Positions 50,160-59,525 of a stretch of DNA of 64,000 nt are shown here, piece by piece (position 1 is the first letter of the stretch; each line of letters begins with the position of its first letter). Location of the stretch: assembly GCF_005870025.1 (NCBI RefSeq), contig NZ_VATA01000006.1:1-64000 (forward strand), written 5' to 3'. This DNA comes from Poseidonocella sp. HB161398 (GTDB taxonomy: Bacteria > Pseudomonadota > Alphaproteobacteria > Rhodobacterales > Rhodobacteraceae). A program made the position numbers and the translations under genes. The notes under the pieces are model-generated. The model was given only the letters and a program-made list of their open reading frames with translations, did no database searches and was not told the origin of the DNA.

Positions 50160-52448
50160 TCAGGCCGGGACCATCCTGACCAGCACGGATTTCGACACCG
50201 GCGTGTCGCTGCCCTCGCCGAAGAGCCCGTGCGGCACCAGAACGTTCAGCTCGGGATAGTAGCCCGCGATGCAGCCCTGCGGGATGTCGTAGGCGACGAG
50301 GCGCAGATCCTCCGCCACCCGCGCGACGCCGTCCTCGTGCAGCCCGTGAAGCGCGACGCGCGCGCCCGGCGCGAGCCCCAGCGCGGCGATGTCGGCGGGG
50401 TTGGCGAAAATCACCCGGCGCTCGCGGAAGACGCCGCGATAGCGGTCGTCCATGCCGTAGATCGTGGTGTTGTACTGGTCATGCGAGCGGAAGGTCTGCA
50501 GCACGAAGCACGCGTCGCGGCCCTGCGCGCTCTGCCATTCGGTCGCCTCGGGCAGCGGCGCGGTGCCGAAGACCGCGCGGCCCGAGGGCGTCTGCCAGAT
50601 CCGCTCGGCGGCGCGGTTGCGCAGGCGGAAGCCGCGGGGCTGGCGCAGCACCGTGTTGAAATCGCCGAAATCGGGCAGGACGCGGGCGATCAGGTCGCGG
50701 ATCGCGTCATTGTCCTGGGCCAGCGCTGCCCAGTCGAGCACCTCCGAGCCGACCGTCGCCGCAGCGATCCCGGCGATGATGGCGACCTCGGATTTCAGCT
50801 CGGGCGCGGCGGGCAGGTTGATCCCGCCCGAGCCGTGGACCATCCCCATCGAGTCCTCGACCGAGACCATCTGGCGGTTGCCCGCGGCGTTGCGGTCGAT
50901 TTCCGTGCGCCCGAGGCAGGGCAGGATGTAGGATTGCCGCCCCGTCAGCAGGTGGCCGTGATTGAGCTTGGTGGCGATGTTGACCGTCAGGTCGAGCCGG
51001 GTCAGCGCCTCGGCGATCAGCGCGCTGTCGGGCGTCGCGCGGGCGAAGTTGCCGCCGAGCCCGATGAAGGCGCGCGCGCTGCCCCCGAGCATCGCGCCGA
51101 TCGCGCCCAGAACGTTATGGCCGTGGCGGCGCGGCATCGGCACGCCGAGCGCGCCTTCCATCGCGTCGAGGAAGGCGGCCGAGGGCTTTTCGTTGATGCC
51201 CATCGTGCGGTCGCCCTGCACGTTGGAATGGCCGCGGACCGGACACAGCCCGGCGCCCGGACGGCCGATATTGCCGCGCAGGAACATCAGGTTGGCCATC
51301 TCGCGGATGGTGGCAACCGAATGGCGGTGCTGGGTGATGCCCATGGCCCAGGTCAGGATCACCCGGTCGGCCGCGATATAGACATCCGCGGCGCGGGCGA
51401 TCTCGGCCCGGGCCAGGCCGGACTGCGCCTCGATCTGCTCCCAGCCGGTCGCCTCCACCTCGGCGCGCCAGGCCTCGAGCCCCTCGGTATGCGCCTCGAG
51501 GAAGGCGTGGTCGAGCACCGGCGCGCGGCCCTCGGCGCGGGCGCGGTCCTCGGCGGCGAAGACCAGCTTGGCCATGCCGCGGAACAGCGCCATGTCGCCG
51601 CCGAGCCGCGGCGAGAGGAAGTCGGTGGAGGTCGGCTTGCTGCCGCCATGCATCATCTCCACCTTGTCCTGCGGATCGGCGAAGCGCTTCAGCCCCTTTT
51701 CCTTCAGCGGGTTGACCGCCACGACCTGGGCGCCCCGCGCGGTCGCCTTGCGCAGGTCGGCCAGCATGCGGGGATGGTTGGTGCCCGGGTTCTGCCCGAC
51801 CACGAAGATCGCGTCGGCCAGCTCGAAATCCTCGAGCAGCACGGTCCCCTTGCCGATGCCGATCGCGCCGGTCAGCGCGACGCCGCTGGCCTCGTGGCAC
51901 ATGTTCGAGCAGTCGGGGAAGTTGTTGGTGCCATAGAGCCGCACGAAGGCCTGGTAGAGGAAGGCCGCCTCGTTCGACGCGCGGCCCGAGGTGTAGAATT
52001 CCGCCTGGTCGGGATCGGGCAGCGCCTTCAGCGCGGCGCCGATCTCGGCGAAGGCGGTCTCCCAGGCGACGGGCTCGTAGCGGTCGGTGGCGGGGTCGTA
52101 GCGCATCGGATGGGTCAGCCGGCCCTGGTTCTCCAGGTCGAAGTCGCTCCAGCCGCGCAGCTCTGCGACGGTATGGGCGGCGAAGAAGTCCGGCGTGACG
52201 CGGTCGCGGGTGGCTTCCCAGGCGACGGCCTTGACGCCGTTCTCGCAGAATTCGAAGGACGACCCGTGCTCGGGATCGCCCCAGGCGCAGCCGGGGCAGT
52301 CGAACCCGTCGGGCTGGTTCGCCCGCAGCATGGTCTTCGCGCCCGCGACCGGCGCGCCGCTTCCCATCAAATGGCGTCCGACGCTCTTCAGCGCGCCCCA
52401 TCCGCCGGCAGCGGCCGATGCCCTGCCCGTCACCTCGTCCTTCGCCAT
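50160..52448 (-). CDS. FdhF/YdeP-family molybdopterin oxidoreductase
   Basis: A 762-residue molybdopterin enzyme. CPGCAWGDPEH near residue 50-60 is the YdeP-type N-terminal Cys cluster; SNMCHEASGVAL, the cofactor motif VVGQNPGTNHPRML, and a C-terminal molydopterin dinucleotide domain (TPSGRAVFGTAPLP, FRSHDQYNTTIYGMDDRYRG) follow. It is a relative of formate dehydrogenase alpha subunits with unknown electron donor; E. coli YdeP aids acid resistance. The ATG at 52448 is used; a GTG 30 nt upstream is possible. No FdhD partner gene is adjacent. Confidence 0.88.
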   Translation of the reverse strand: MAKDEVTGRASAAAGGWGALKSVGRHLMGSGAPVAGAKTMLRANQPDGFDCPGCAWGDPEHGSSFEFCENGVKAVAWEATRDRVTPDFFAAHTVAELRGWSDFDLENQGRLTHPMRYDPATDRYEPVAWETAFAEIGAALKALPDPDQAEFYTSGRASNEAAFLYQAFVRLYGTNNFPDCSNMCHEASGVALTGAIGIGKGTVLLEDFELADAIFVVGQNPGTNHPRMLADLRKATARGAQVVAVNPLKEKGLKRFADPQDKVEMMHGGSKPTSTDFLSPRLGGDMALFRGMAKLVFAAEDRARAEGRAPVLDHAFLEAHTEGLEAWRAEVEATGWEQIEAQSGLARAEIARAADVYIAADRVILTWAMGITQHRHSVATIREMANLMFLRGNIGRPGAGLCPVRGHSNVQGDRTMGINEKPSAAFLDAMEGALGVPMPRRHGHNVLGAIGAMLGGSARAFIGLGGNFARATPDSALIAEALTRLDLTVNIATKLNHGHLLTGRQSYILPCLGRTEIDRNAAGNRQMVSVEDSMGMVHGSGGINLPAAPELKSEVAIIAGIAAATVGSEVLDWAALAQDNDAIRDLIARVLPDFGDFNTVLRQPRGFRLRNRAAERIWQTPSGRAVFGTAPLPEATEWQSAQGRDACFVLQTFRSHDQYNTTIYGMDDRYRGVFRERRVIFANPADIAALGLAPGARVALHGLHEDGVARVAEDLRLVAYDIPQGCIAGYYPELNVLVPHGLFGEGSDTPVSKSVLVRMVPA

Positions 52449-52719
52449 GTCCGCGACTACTCCGGTTCTCGTTACCACACGTCTGCCGCGCGCCGCGGGC
52501 CGGGACCCGGTGCTGCGCCGCAGCTGGGCCGGATCAACGCCTTTTCAAAGCGGATTTCAATATGAGTATTCCGTGCATCAATAGTTAAATGCTATCGAAT
52601 TAGGTAGTTGACGCGGGGTCGGCGCGTCACGGGCAGGACCCGTCCGAAGCGCTTGCAGGGGCGCTCCGGTCGCTCTTTCTGGCAGGGCCACGCCCCCCCG
52701 AGTCGTGCAGGCGGGCCCC

Positions 52720-53481
52720 TCAGAGCGGGCGGGAGAAATGCAGCAGCGGCCGGCCATCCGGCCCGGCATGGAGCGACGCGGCAACGCCGAAGACCTCGGC
52801 CAGCCGGGCGGGCGAGAGCACCTCGGCGGGCGGGCCGAGCGCGACCAGGCGGCCATGGTCCAGCATCGCCAGGCGGTCGCAGCCCATCGCCTGATTGAGG
52901 TCATGCAGCGCGATCACCCGCGTCAGCGGCAGCGCCTGCACCAGCGCCATCAGCGCCAGCTGGTGGCGGATGTCGAGATGGTTCGAGGGCTCGTCGAGGA
53001 TCAGTATCTGCGGCGTCTGGGCCAGGGCGCGGGCGATATGGACCCGCTGCCGCTCGCCGCCCGAGAGCGTGTGCCAGAGCCGGTCGGCGAAGGCGGTCAT
53101 CTCGACCGCGGCCAGCGCCTCGGCGACCAGCTGCGCATCCCCGGCGCTCCAGCCGCGCAGCGGCGACAGGAAGGGCGTCCGCCCCAGCGCCACCGCCTCG
53201 CGCACGCTCAGCCGCTCGGCGGTCTCGGCCTGCTGCTCCACCAGCGCGATCCGCTGCGCCCGGTCGCGCGCGCGCAGCGCCGCCAGCGGCTGCCCGTCGA
53301 GCAGGATCTGGCCCGATTGCGGCCGCAGGATCCCCGCGAGGCAGCGCAGCAGCGTCGATTTCCCCGCGCCGTTCGGCCCGACCAGCCCGAGGCACTCGCC
53401 CGGGCGCAGCGCCAGCGAGACATCGCGCAGCAGCGCCCGGCGATGCACCGAGACCGAGACGGAGCGCAGCTCCAGGCTCAC
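52720..53481 (-). CDS. btuD: vitamin B12 ABC transporter ATP-binding protein (BtuD-type)
   Basis: A 253-residue FecE/BtuD-group ATPase with Walker A GPNGAGKST, signature LSGGERQRVHIARAL, Walker B ILILDEPSNHLDI and ALHDLNQAMGCDRLAML. GTG start at 53481 overlaps the permease stop by GTGA. Assigned to B12 rather than iron because the operon leader is a cobalamin riboswitch. Confidence 0.88.
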   Translation of the reverse strand: MSLELRSVSVSVHRRALLRDVSLALRPGECLGLVGPNGAGKSTLLRCLAGILRPQSGQILLDGQPLAALRARDRAQRIALVEQQAETAERLSVREAVALGRTPFLSPLRGWSAGDAQLVAEALAAVEMTAFADRLWHTLSGGERQRVHIARALAQTPQILILDEPSNHLDIRHQLALMALVQALPLTRVIALHDLNQAMGCDRLAMLDHGRLVALGPPAEVLSPARLAEVFGVAASLHAGPDGRPLLHFSRPL

Positions 53482-54542
53482 CGTCCCGCCCCCCGGATCA
53501 GGATGGCGGCGAAGGCCGGGGCGCCGACCAGCGCGGTGATGACCCCGATCGGCAGCACCTGGCCCGGCACCAGGATGCGCGAGACGATGTCGGCCGCCAC
53601 CAGGAAGATCGCGCCCGCGAAGGCCGAGGCCGGGACCAGCCGGTCATGGCGCGTGCCCGCGAGAAAGCGCATCGCATGCGGGATCACCAGCCCGACGAAG
53701 CCGATCGCGCCCACCTTGGAGACGAGCACGCCGACCATCGCCGCGGTGGCCGAGATCAGCAGCCCGCGCATCGCCCGCACATTGATCCCGAGCGCCGCGG
53801 CGGCATCCGCGCCGAAGGCGAAGGCGTCGAGCCCGCGCCGGTGCCAGAGGCAGAGCCCGGTGCCGAGCACAGTGACCGCGACGCAGGGCGCAACATCCTG
53901 CCAGCGGATGCCCGAGAGGCTGCCCATCAGCCAGAACATCAGCCCGCGCGCCTCCTCGGCATTGGCGGAGCGGGCGATGACATAGGCGGTCAGCGCGTTG
54001 AACATCTGCGACCCGGCGATGCCCGCCAGGATGATCGCCGCCGCCGCGCGGGTGGCGCGGCCGCCGCCGGAGCCGCCCGAAACGGCATGGGCCAGCGCCA
54101 CGACGGCGAGGAAGGCCGCCATCGCCCCCGCGAGCGCGCCCGCCGACATGGTGATCGCGCCGCCGCCGACCCCGGCCACCGCGACCAGCACCGCCCCGGT
54201 CGAGGCCCCGGCCGAGAGCCCCATCAGGTAGGGATCGGCCAGCGGATTGCGCAGCAGCGCCTGCAGCACCAGCCCCGAGAGCGCCAGCCCCGCGCCGCAG
54301 GCCGCCGCGACGATCGCCCTCGGCAGCCGGTAGCTCCAGACGATCCCGGCATCGATCCGGTCGACCGGATAGCCGGCCTGCCACAGGTGGTTGGCCAGGG
54401 TCTGCAGCACGGTGGACAGCGGCAGGCGCGTCTCGCCGATCGCCGCCCCCGCCAGGATCGCCAGCGCCAGCAGCAGCGGCCCGAGCCAGAGCCCGGGCAC
54501 GCGCCGCCGCCGCGGCGCCATGGCGAGGGCGGCACCGCTCAT
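53478..54542 (-). CDS. btuC: vitamin B12 ABC transporter permease (BtuC-type, FecCD family)
   Basis: A 354-residue FecCD permease with about ten membrane segments: RLPRAIVAAACGAGLALSGL, VLQALLRNPLADPYLMGLSA and the late GFVGLVIPHAMRFLAG are signature stretches. Forms the channel dimer with BtuD. ATG at 54542 overlaps the binding-protein stop by ATGA and decides this start. Confidence 0.88.
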   Translation of the reverse strand: MSGAALAMAPRRRRVPGLWLGPLLLALAILAGAAIGETRLPLSTVLQTLANHLWQAGYPVDRIDAGIVWSYRLPRAIVAAACGAGLALSGLVLQALLRNPLADPYLMGLSAGASTGAVLVAVAGVGGGAITMSAGALAGAMAAFLAVVALAHAVSGGSGGGRATRAAAAIILAGIAGSQMFNALTAYVIARSANAEEARGLMFWLMGSLSGIRWQDVAPCVAVTVLGTGLCLWHRRGLDAFAFGADAAAALGINVRAMRGLLISATAAMVGVLVSKVGAIGFVGLVIPHAMRFLAGTRHDRLVPASAFAGAIFLVAADIVSRILVPGQVLPIGVITALVGAPAFAAILIRGAGR

Positions 54543-55543
54543 TCGAACGACATCCCGGCCAGCGCGTCCGAGAGCGTCTCGAGCCCGTAGATGGTGCGCA
54601 TCGTGGCGCTCATCGCATGGGCGTCCATCTCGACGATCCGCCCCTCGCGCACCGCCGTCATCTGGCTGGCCACCGGGTCGCTCTGCAGGAAGTCCAGCTT
54701 CTTCTCGACGTCGTCGGCGGGGAAGCGGCGGCGGTCCATCCGGGCGATGACGATCACGTCCGGATCGGCGCGGGCGATGGTCTCCCAGCCGACGGCAGGC
54801 CATTCCTCGTCGGAGGCGACGACATTGCCGATCCCGAGCTTCGACATCATGTAGCCCGGCGCGCCGAGCCGCCCGGCGACAAAGGGATCCGTCTCCAGAT
54901 CGGAGGAGGAGAACCAGAAGACCGCGGTCAGCCCCTCCGGCAGGCCGAGCGCGACGGCCCGCGCGACGGCCGCGGCCTCGGTCGCCTCCAGATCGGCGAC
55001 CAGCGCCTCGCCCGCCGCCTCCACGTCGAAGATCTGCGCCAGCTCGCGGATGCCCTTGTAGACCGCGCCAGTCTCGAAGGCGCCGGTGCGGGTGCCGTCG
55101 CCGCCGGTGGAGTTGTCCTTGGTGTCGCAATCGGCGGGCAGGATGTAGGTCGGGATGCCCAGATCCGCGAACATCTCGCGCGTGCCGACCATGCCCGCGG
55201 GGCCGACATGCCATTCGTACTGCACGGCGACCAGCTCCGGCTTCTTCGCCACGACGCTCTCGAAGCTCGGGTCGTTTTCGGCCAGCCGCTCGATCTTCGC
55301 ATCGGCCTCGGCGAATTGCGGCAGCACCGGGCTGAACCAGACCGAGGTACCCATGACCTTGGGGGCCAGCCCCAGCGCATAGAGGATCTCGGTCGCCGAC
55401 TGGCCGATGGTCACGGCGCTGCCGGGGGCGGCGTCGAAGCGGACCGAGCGGCCGCAGTTCTGCAGTTCCAGAGGGTAGTCGGTCGCCATCGCCGGCAGGG
55501 CGAGGGCGGCAAGCAGGGGGCTTGCGATCAGGCAGTGTCTCAT
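54539..55543 (-). CDS. btuF: vitamin B12-binding periplasmic protein (BtuF-type)
   Basis: A 334-residue class-III binding protein with a Sec signal peptide (CLIASPLLAALALPAMA). Features are IGQSATEILYALGLAPKVMG, KKPELVAVQYEWHVGPAGM, and a paired-Cys region (LPADCDTKDNS). ATG at 55543 is chosen because the signal peptide starts there; the longer frame runs into the riboswitch leader. First gene of the operon controlled by the cobalamin riboswitch. Confidence 0.87.
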   Translation of the reverse strand: MRHCLIASPLLAALALPAMATDYPLELQNCGRSVRFDAAPGSAVTIGQSATEILYALGLAPKVMGTSVWFSPVLPQFAEADAKIERLAENDPSFESVVAKKPELVAVQYEWHVGPAGMVGTREMFADLGIPTYILPADCDTKDNSTGGDGTRTGAFETGAVYKGIRELAQIFDVEAAGEALVADLEATEAAAVARAVALGLPEGLTAVFWFSSSDLETDPFVAGRLGAPGYMMSKLGIGNVVASDEEWPAVGWETIARADPDVIVIARMDRRRFPADDVEKKLDFLQSDPVASQMTAVREGRIVEMDAHAMSATMRTIYGLETLSDALAGMSFE

Positions 55544-55647
55544 CCGGTCCGTCCCGTCAGATGCGGCCGTCGGGAGCGGGGCGGAGGGCCGGACATGCAA
55601 GCGCCGGACATCCCGCCCGGATCACCCCGTCCGGCCATGGTTGCACG

Positions 55648-55832
55648 TCGCCGGCAGGTCTCCTGACTGGCGGGTCGCGGCCGTCCCCGCCTTCCCGGCC
55701 CTGCCATGCGGCAGCTCCAGTGGCATATGGGGTTGGCTCGCCGCCTACAGTTGCGGGGGCAGTTCCGTTTCCCGGTCGCGAAACCGGCACGGATTCCCTT
55801 TTCATTCCCGAAGGAAACCGGTGGCAGGTCGA
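55648..55832 (-). promoter_or_regulatory. cobalamin riboswitch
   Basis: The minus strand shows the class-defining blocks in order: AAAAGGGAATCC, GAACTGCCCCCGCAACTGTA (B12 core), GGCGGCGAG, CCACTGG, GGGAAGGCG, and GTCAGGAGACCTGCC, then btuF about 105 bp downstream. B12 binding should switch off expression of btuFCD. The block order and spacing leave little doubt. Confidence 0.95.
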
Positions 55833-55898
55833 TGCCATGCCGCCCGCGCGAGGTCAATCGCCGCCAGTGCCGCGTCCCCAGGCAGGCCGGAGACCGCC

Positions 55899-56957
55899 TC
55901 AGAGATTGGTGGGCAACAGGATCTCGATGCGGATCTTCTCCTGCGAGTCGAGCGTGCTCAGCCGGTCGGCCAGCGCCCGGAGCCGCCGGATGGCGCTGCG
56001 CACCAGATGGCCGGAATCCTGGGTGATGACCGCGTCGAGCGTACCCGCGCGCAGCGCCTGCATGGTGAAGGGCGTGCGCTCGTGCGCGATGGCGACGACC
56101 GAGCCGGGCAGCCCCGAGCGGGCGAGGATCTCCACCGGGATCCGCGCCTCGGCGGACATGACATAGACGCCCGCGATGTCCGGATTGCCCGCGATCGCGG
56201 CCGCCATGACCCGCGCGGCCCGGCCCGGGGCGCCATAGGTCTCCAGCGAGGGCAGCGTCGCCAGATGCGGAAACTGGGCATGCATCACCTCGTCGAAGCC
56301 CAGCCGCCGCTCCAGGCTGTCGCGGGACTGCATGCTTTCGGCGACGACCAGGATGCGGCCCGTCCCGGCATGGATGAACCGCCCCATCAGCGTTGCCGCC
56401 GTCCGCCCGGCCGCGCGGTTGTCGATCCCCACCAGATCCGTGCCCGAGAGCGCCTGGTTCGAGATGAAGGGCAGCGCCCGCACCCCGCGCTCGCGCAGCC
56501 GGACGATGGCGTCGCGCACCTGCGGCGTCTCGGGGGCCATGATGGCGACGCCGTCGACCTCTGCGGGGCCGAGCGTCGCCAGGTAGTCGGCGATCCGGTA
56601 GGGGTCGTTGCCGTCGACCGCATGGATGCCGGTCCAGATCCGCTCGGCGGCGAAGACCGCCTCGGCCTCGCCGATATGGCGGCGGATCTCGTCGAGGAAC
56701 TGGTCGCCGGTCTGCGGCAGCACGAAGAGGAAGCGGTAGCTGCGGCCCTTGGCCAGGTTCGCGGCCGAGAGGTTGCGCACGAAGCCCAGCGTCTCGATCG
56801 CGTCCATCACCTTCTGCACGGTCTCGGGCTTGACCCCCTCGCGGCCGTTCAGCACGCGGTCCACCGTCGCGCGGCTGACCCCGGCGGCGCGGGCCAGGTC
56901 CTTGGTGGTCGGGCGCAGGAGCGTGTCCGGCGCGCCGCGGGGATAGGTCTTCTTCAT
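55899..56957 (-). CDS. LacI-family transcriptional regulator
   Basis: A 352-residue regulator. The N-terminal helix-turn-helix TTKDLARAAGVSRATVDRVL plus hinge helix (about 17-75) is followed by a type-1 periplasmic-binding effector domain (FLFVLPQTGDQFLDEIRRHI, VDGVAIMAPETPQVRDAIVR). It belongs to the group with Thr-Val-Asp-Arg in the recognition helix, often regulating sugar/polyol genes. Divergent from the ABC-kinase operon at 57166 across two CACGTG-centred operators. Confidence 0.9.
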   Translation of the reverse strand: MKKTYPRGAPDTLLRPTTKDLARAAGVSRATVDRVLNGREGVKPETVQKVMDAIETLGFVRNLSAANLAKGRSYRFLFVLPQTGDQFLDEIRRHIGEAEAVFAAERIWTGIHAVDGNDPYRIADYLATLGPAEVDGVAIMAPETPQVRDAIVRLRERGVRALPFISNQALSGTDLVGIDNRAAGRTAATLMGRFIHAGTGRILVVAESMQSRDSLERRLGFDEVMHAQFPHLATLPSLETYGAPGRAARVMAAAIAGNPDIAGVYVMSAEARIPVEILARSGLPGSVVAIAHERTPFTMQALRAGTLDAVITQDSGHLVRSAIRRLRALADRLSTLDSQEKIRIEILLPTNL

Positions 56958-57051
56958 CGCGCCTGTCTTCGTGCCGTTGTCTTCGAGCCGTTGCCGCGGC
57001 CCGGCTCCGGAGGGCGGAGCCGCGGCCGGTCCTGCCTGTTATACAGCCAAA

Positions 57052-57067
57052 TGAGACACGTGCATCA
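57052..57067. promoter_or_regulatory. LacI-type operator 1 (CACGTG centre)
   Basis: TGAGACACGTGCATCA, an imperfect 16-bp palindrome centred on CACGTG (57057-57062), in the LacI/ABC-operon divergent gap. An inverted-symmetric partner lies 30 bp downstream. Confidence 0.55.
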
Positions 57068-57081
57068 GAAATTTGTTGCCT

Positions 57082-57097
57082 TGAGGCACGTGTCACA
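57082..57097. promoter_or_regulatory. LacI-type operator 2 (CACGTG centre)
   Basis: TGAGGCACGTGTCACA, sharing TGAG-CACGTG-CA with operator 1; centre-to-centre distance exactly 30 bp, about three helical turns, so two repressor dimers would sit on one DNA face. It lies 69 bp before the binding-protein gene. Confidence 0.55.
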
Positions 57098-57165
57098 TTT
57101 ACAAATATTGCATCGGAATCGCCGGGAGGAGACGGCGCCGCCGATGTTTCGGGGAGGAAACAACA

Positions 57166-58488
57166 ATGAACGCAAGAGTCATGACATCGGCCGCGGCCGG
57201 TGCGCTGTTGGCGGCCGCCGCGTCGTCGCCGGCCTTGTCCGAGGATCTGACCCTGTGCTGGGCCGCCTGGGATCCGGCCAATGCCCTGGTCGAGCTCAGC
57301 AAGGATTTCGAGGCGGCCTCCGGCCACAGCATGAGCTTCGAATTCGTGCCCTGGCCCAATTTCGCCGACCGCATGCTCAACGAGCTGAATTCCGGCGGCC
57401 AGCTCTGCGACCTGATGATCGGCGACAGCCAGTGGATCGGCGGCGGCGCCGAGAGCGGCCATTACGTCAAGCTGAACGATTTCTTCGATGCCGAAGGCAT
57501 CACCATGGACGATTTCATCCCGGCCACCGTCACCGGCTATTCCGAATGGCCCAAGGGCACGCCGAACTACTGGGCGCTGCCGGCCTTCGGCGACGTGGTC
57601 GGCTGGACCTACCGCAAGGACTGGTTCGAGCGGCCCGAGATCCAGGCCGCCTTCCAGGAGGAATACGGCCGCGACCTCGGCGTGCCCGCCACGCTGGAGG
57701 AGCTGAAGGACATCGCCCAGTTCTTCCAGGGCCGCGAGATCGACGGCACCACCGTCTACGGCGCGGCGATCTATACCGAGCGCGGCTCGGAGGGCATCAC
57801 CATGGGCGTGACCAACGCGCTCTACAATTACGGTTTCGAGTACGAGAACCCGGAGACCCCCTACGATCTCGAGGGCTTCGTCAACTCGCCGGGCGCGGTG
57901 GCCGGCCTGGAATACTACAAGGAGCTCTACGACACCGCGACGCCGCCGGGCGCGTCGAACTGGTACATGGCCGAGGATATCGACGCCTACAAGTCGGGCC
58001 AGGTGGCGCTGCAGATGAACTTCGCCTTCATCTGGCCGGGGGTCGAGGCCGATCCCAATGTCGGCGGCGGCAAGTCGGGCTATTTCGCCAATCCCCCGGG
58101 CCCGGCCGGGCAGTTCGCCCAGCTCGGCGGGCAGGGCATCTCGGTGGTCGCCTATTCGCAGAAGCAGGACGCGGCGCTGGAATACATCAAGTGGTTCGCC
58201 CAGCCAAAGATCCAGGCCCGCTGGTGGGAGCTCGGCGGCTATTCGGCGCTGAAGGCCGTGGTCGAGGATCCGGGCTTCGCCGACAGCCAGCCCTATGCCC
58301 AGACCTTCCTCGACAGCATGGCGATCGTGAAGGACTTCTGGGCCGAACCCGCCTATGCCGACCTCCTTCTGGCGATGCAGGAGAAGGTGCATGACTACGT
58401 GGTCGCCGGCAACGGCACCGCGCAGGAGGCGCTCGACGGGCTGGTCGAGGAATGGACCGTGATCTTCGAGGACGAAGGCAAGATCTGA
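57166..58488 (+). CDS. carbohydrate/polyol ABC substrate-binding protein
   Basis: A 440-residue family-1 solute-binding protein with a Sec signal peptide (AAAGALLAAAASSPALS). LTLCWAAWDPANALVELSKD, LCDLMIGDSQWIGGGAESGH and WPKGTPNYWALPAFGDVVGW fit the polyol/glycerol-like branch of CUT1 binding proteins. GGAGG lies 8 nt upstream. First gene of an operon ending in a ketose kinase, so a C3-C5 ketose or polyol is the inferred ligand. A stem-loop follows the gene. Confidence 0.88.
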   Translation: MNARVMTSAAAGALLAAAASSPALSEDLTLCWAAWDPANALVELSKDFEAASGHSMSFEFVPWPNFADRMLNELNSGGQLCDLMIGDSQWIGGGAESGHYVKLNDFFDAEGITMDDFIPATVTGYSEWPKGTPNYWALPAFGDVVGWTYRKDWFERPEIQAAFQEEYGRDLGVPATLEELKDIAQFFQGREIDGTTVYGAAIYTERGSEGITMGVTNALYNYGFEYENPETPYDLEGFVNSPGAVAGLEYYKELYDTATPPGASNWYMAEDIDAYKSGQVALQMNFAFIWPGVEADPNVGGGKSGYFANPPGPAGQFAQLGGQGISVVAYSQKQDAALEYIKWFAQPKIQARWWELGGYSALKAVVEDPGFADSQPYAQTFLDSMAIVKDFWAEPAYADLLLAMQEKVHDYVVAGNGTAQEALDGLVEEWTVIFEDEGKI

Positions 58489-58529
58489 GCCCGCGCTGCC
58501 GGCGCCCGCGCGCCCCGGCAGCCCGCCAT

Positions 58530-58552
58530 GGCGCCCCGCCCGCCGGGGCGCC
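58530..58552 (+). terminator. stem-loop between binding-protein and permease genes
   Basis: GGCGCCCC, 7-nt loop, GGGGCGCC: a perfect 8-bp stem in the 89-bp gap, flanked by CATG...CATG that can extend pairing. No T-run. As in the peptide operon, it probably favours binding-protein mRNA over the rest. Confidence 0.6.
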
Positions 58553-58577
58553 GTCCATGCCCTGAAGGACCCGTTCC

Positions 58578-59525
58578 ATGACCCATGCCCCGATGGAGAA
58601 GCTCGCCCGGGCGACGCCGCGGCCGGTGGCGCGCCGCATCAGCGGCCTGTCGGACCGCGCCATCGCCTGGATCTTCGTCGCGCCCTCGATCTTCCTGCTG
58701 CTGGCGGTGAACATCTTCCCGCTGATCTGGACGGTCCGGCTGAGCTTCACCGACTACCGCGTCAACCGCCCGAACCGCGACGTGGAGTGGGTCGGCCTGC
58801 GCAACTACGAGCGCATCCTGACCGATGACGGCATCTGGGCGACGATGCAGGCCACCGCGCATTTCCTGATCTGGACGCTGGTCCTGCAGGTGCTGATCGG
58901 CTTCGCCCTGGCCTTCCTCATCAACAGGAAGTTCCGCGGCAGCGACCTGTGGACCACGGCGATCGTGCTGCCGATGATGCTGAGCCCGGCGGTGGTCGGC
59001 AATTTCTGGACCTTCCTCTACCAGCCGCAGATCGGCCTCTTCAACTACGCGATCGGCTTTCTCACCGGGGCGGATCCGGCCTCCTTCTCGATGATCGGCG
59101 ACGTGGCGCTGGCGCCCTGGGCGATCATCATCGCCGATACCTGGATGTGGACGCCCTTCGTGATGCTGATCTGCCTCGCCGGGCTCAGATCCATCCCCGA
59201 GAGCATCTACGAGGCGGCCGAATGCGACCGCGCCAGCAAGTGGCGGCAGTTCTGGACCATCACCATCCCGATGGCGCTGCCCTTCCTGATGCTGGCCGTG
59301 CTGTTCCGCGGGATCGAGAACTTCAAGATGTTCGACCTCGTGGTGCAGCTGACCGGCGGCGGCCCGGGCAACACCACCACGCTGACCTCGATCGACCTCA
59401 AGCGCGAGGCTTTCGAGCGCTGGCGCACCGGCTATTCCTCGGCCTATGCCGTGATCCTCTTCGTCACCGTCTTCGGCCTGGCCTCGATCTACGTGAAGGC
59501 CCTGAACAAGGTCAAAGAGAGATGA
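58578..59525 (+). CDS. carbohydrate ABC transporter permease (MalF/UgpA type)
   Basis: A 315-residue inner-membrane permease with six segments; WIFVAPSIFLLLAVNIFPLI begins the channel and SIPESIYEAAECDRASKWRQ is the EAA loop that docks on the ATPase. GAAGGA lies 9 nt upstream. Its stop overlaps the next permease gene by ATGA. Confidence 0.92.
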   Translation: MTHAPMEKLARATPRPVARRISGLSDRAIAWIFVAPSIFLLLAVNIFPLIWTVRLSFTDYRVNRPNRDVEWVGLRNYERILTDDGIWATMQATAHFLIWTLVLQVLIGFALAFLINRKFRGSDLWTTAIVLPMMLSPAVVGNFWTFLYQPQIGLFNYAIGFLTGADPASFSMIGDVALAPWAIIIADTWMWTPFVMLICLAGLRSIPESIYEAAECDRASKWRQFWTITIPMALPFLMLAVLFRGIENFKMFDLVVQLTGGGPGNTTTLTSIDLKREAFERWRTGYSSAYAVILFVTVFGLASIYVKALNKVKER

